From Heterohyrax brucei (lineage: Eukaryota; Chordata; Mammalia; Hyracoidea; Procaviidae), in NCBI GenBank assembly GCA_028571685.1, contig CM053156.1:85873049-85937048 (forward strand): DNA of 64,000 bases. The letters are read 5' to 3'. The position numbers and the translations under genes were made by a program. Below are positions 63,626-64,000 of the stretch, in pieces (positions within the stretch are counted from its first letter, which is position 1; each line of letters opens with the position of its first letter). The notes under the pieces are model-generated. The model was not told the origin of the DNA. It saw only the letters and a program-made list of their open reading frames with translations, and made no database searches.

Positions 63626-64000
63626 ACGAAGATTGGAGTGAGGGCTGGGCTCACAGCTGTCCTTCGGAGTATGTGGGCTGGAAGGGCTGAGCTGTGCTTT
63701 CAGGGGCTCTCTCTGCTCTGACTCCCATCTCTGAGAACCGTGGAGGGGGTGGAGGAAAGTGGCTCAGGGAGAGGGTGGCTGTTGGGAGAAGAGGGAGAGA
63801 GAAGGTCCCAGCGGTATAGGGACGCTAGCCCCTGGGAGAGGAGTCAGTTCTGTGGGTCCCAAAGTCTCACACGTACTTCAGCTTCACAACTTTCTCTCCC
63901 AGCCATGGACACTGGCAACTTGAGCAAGTGATCTATTTATGTGAAAAAATACTAGTGCATTGCAAGAAGTTTGTTTGAAAAGCCAACATTGCACCCCACT
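63626..64000. other. unique intergenic sequence to the right edge
   Basis: Nothing recognised. In human the next gene downstream of PCK1 is ZBP1, and no part of it is seen here. Confidence 0.4.

Noticed and set aside
1-64000. CRISPR arrays, operons, plasmid origins or other prokaryotic systems
   Set aside because: Spliced vertebrate genes and mammalian SINEs throughout; the dispersed repeats differ in spacing, strand and age and are not a CRISPR array.
56840-64000. Exons of ZBP1, the next gene downstream in human
   Set aside because: No Z-alpha or RHIM-like coding sequence was seen on the minus strand; the human distance also predicts it lies beyond the window.

Overview
The window is mammalian nuclear DNA, almost certainly from a paenungulate afrotherian and most likely an elephant. 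About fifty copies of a tRNA-headed SINE of AfroSINE type are scattered on both strands. Most lack an internal block of about 45 bases that a few older-looking copies keep, which matches the deletion subfamily known from elephants, hyraxes and sirenians. Ancient mammalian repeats (MIR, L2, ERVL-MaLR LTRs) fill much of the rest. No prokaryotic, plasmid or viral genome is present.

Two real protein genes can be supported, and their order and orientation match human 20q13.31 (CTCFL on the minus strand, then PCK1 on the plus strand). At the left edge are the first two coding exons of CTCFL (BORIS), read leftward, ending before the zinc fingers. Behind its start codon lies a GC-rich, CpG-rich stretch (about 2640-3860) that probably holds its promoter. 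It is flanked by a roughly 50-bp minisatellite and contains a second degenerate tandem repeat. From about 4800 to 49600 there is a long intergenic region built of nested SINEs, LINE-derived repeats, fossil LTRs, a mariner transposase relic and unique sequence, with no convincing gene.

PCK1 (cytosolic PEP carboxykinase) runs from a TATA box at 49997 to a poly(A) signal at 56813. All ten exons can be placed. The nine coding segments join in phase to exactly 622 codons plus a stop, and every catalytic motif is present. Its proximal promoter shows the order known from rodent PCK1: nuclear-receptor site, HNF1-like site, NF1-like site, CRE, TATA. The right flank (56.8-64 kb) is intergenic repeats and unique DNA, with one AT-rich candidate conserved element near 63.55 kb.

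The two genes are neighbours but not functionally linked: CTCFL is a germline CTCF paralogue and PCK1 is a metabolic enzyme of liver, kidney and fat. I found no previously undescribed system. The points most worth checking are lysine-to-arginine changes at reported PCK1 acetylation positions, the tandem arrays at the CTCFL promoter, and several well-resolved nested insertions.
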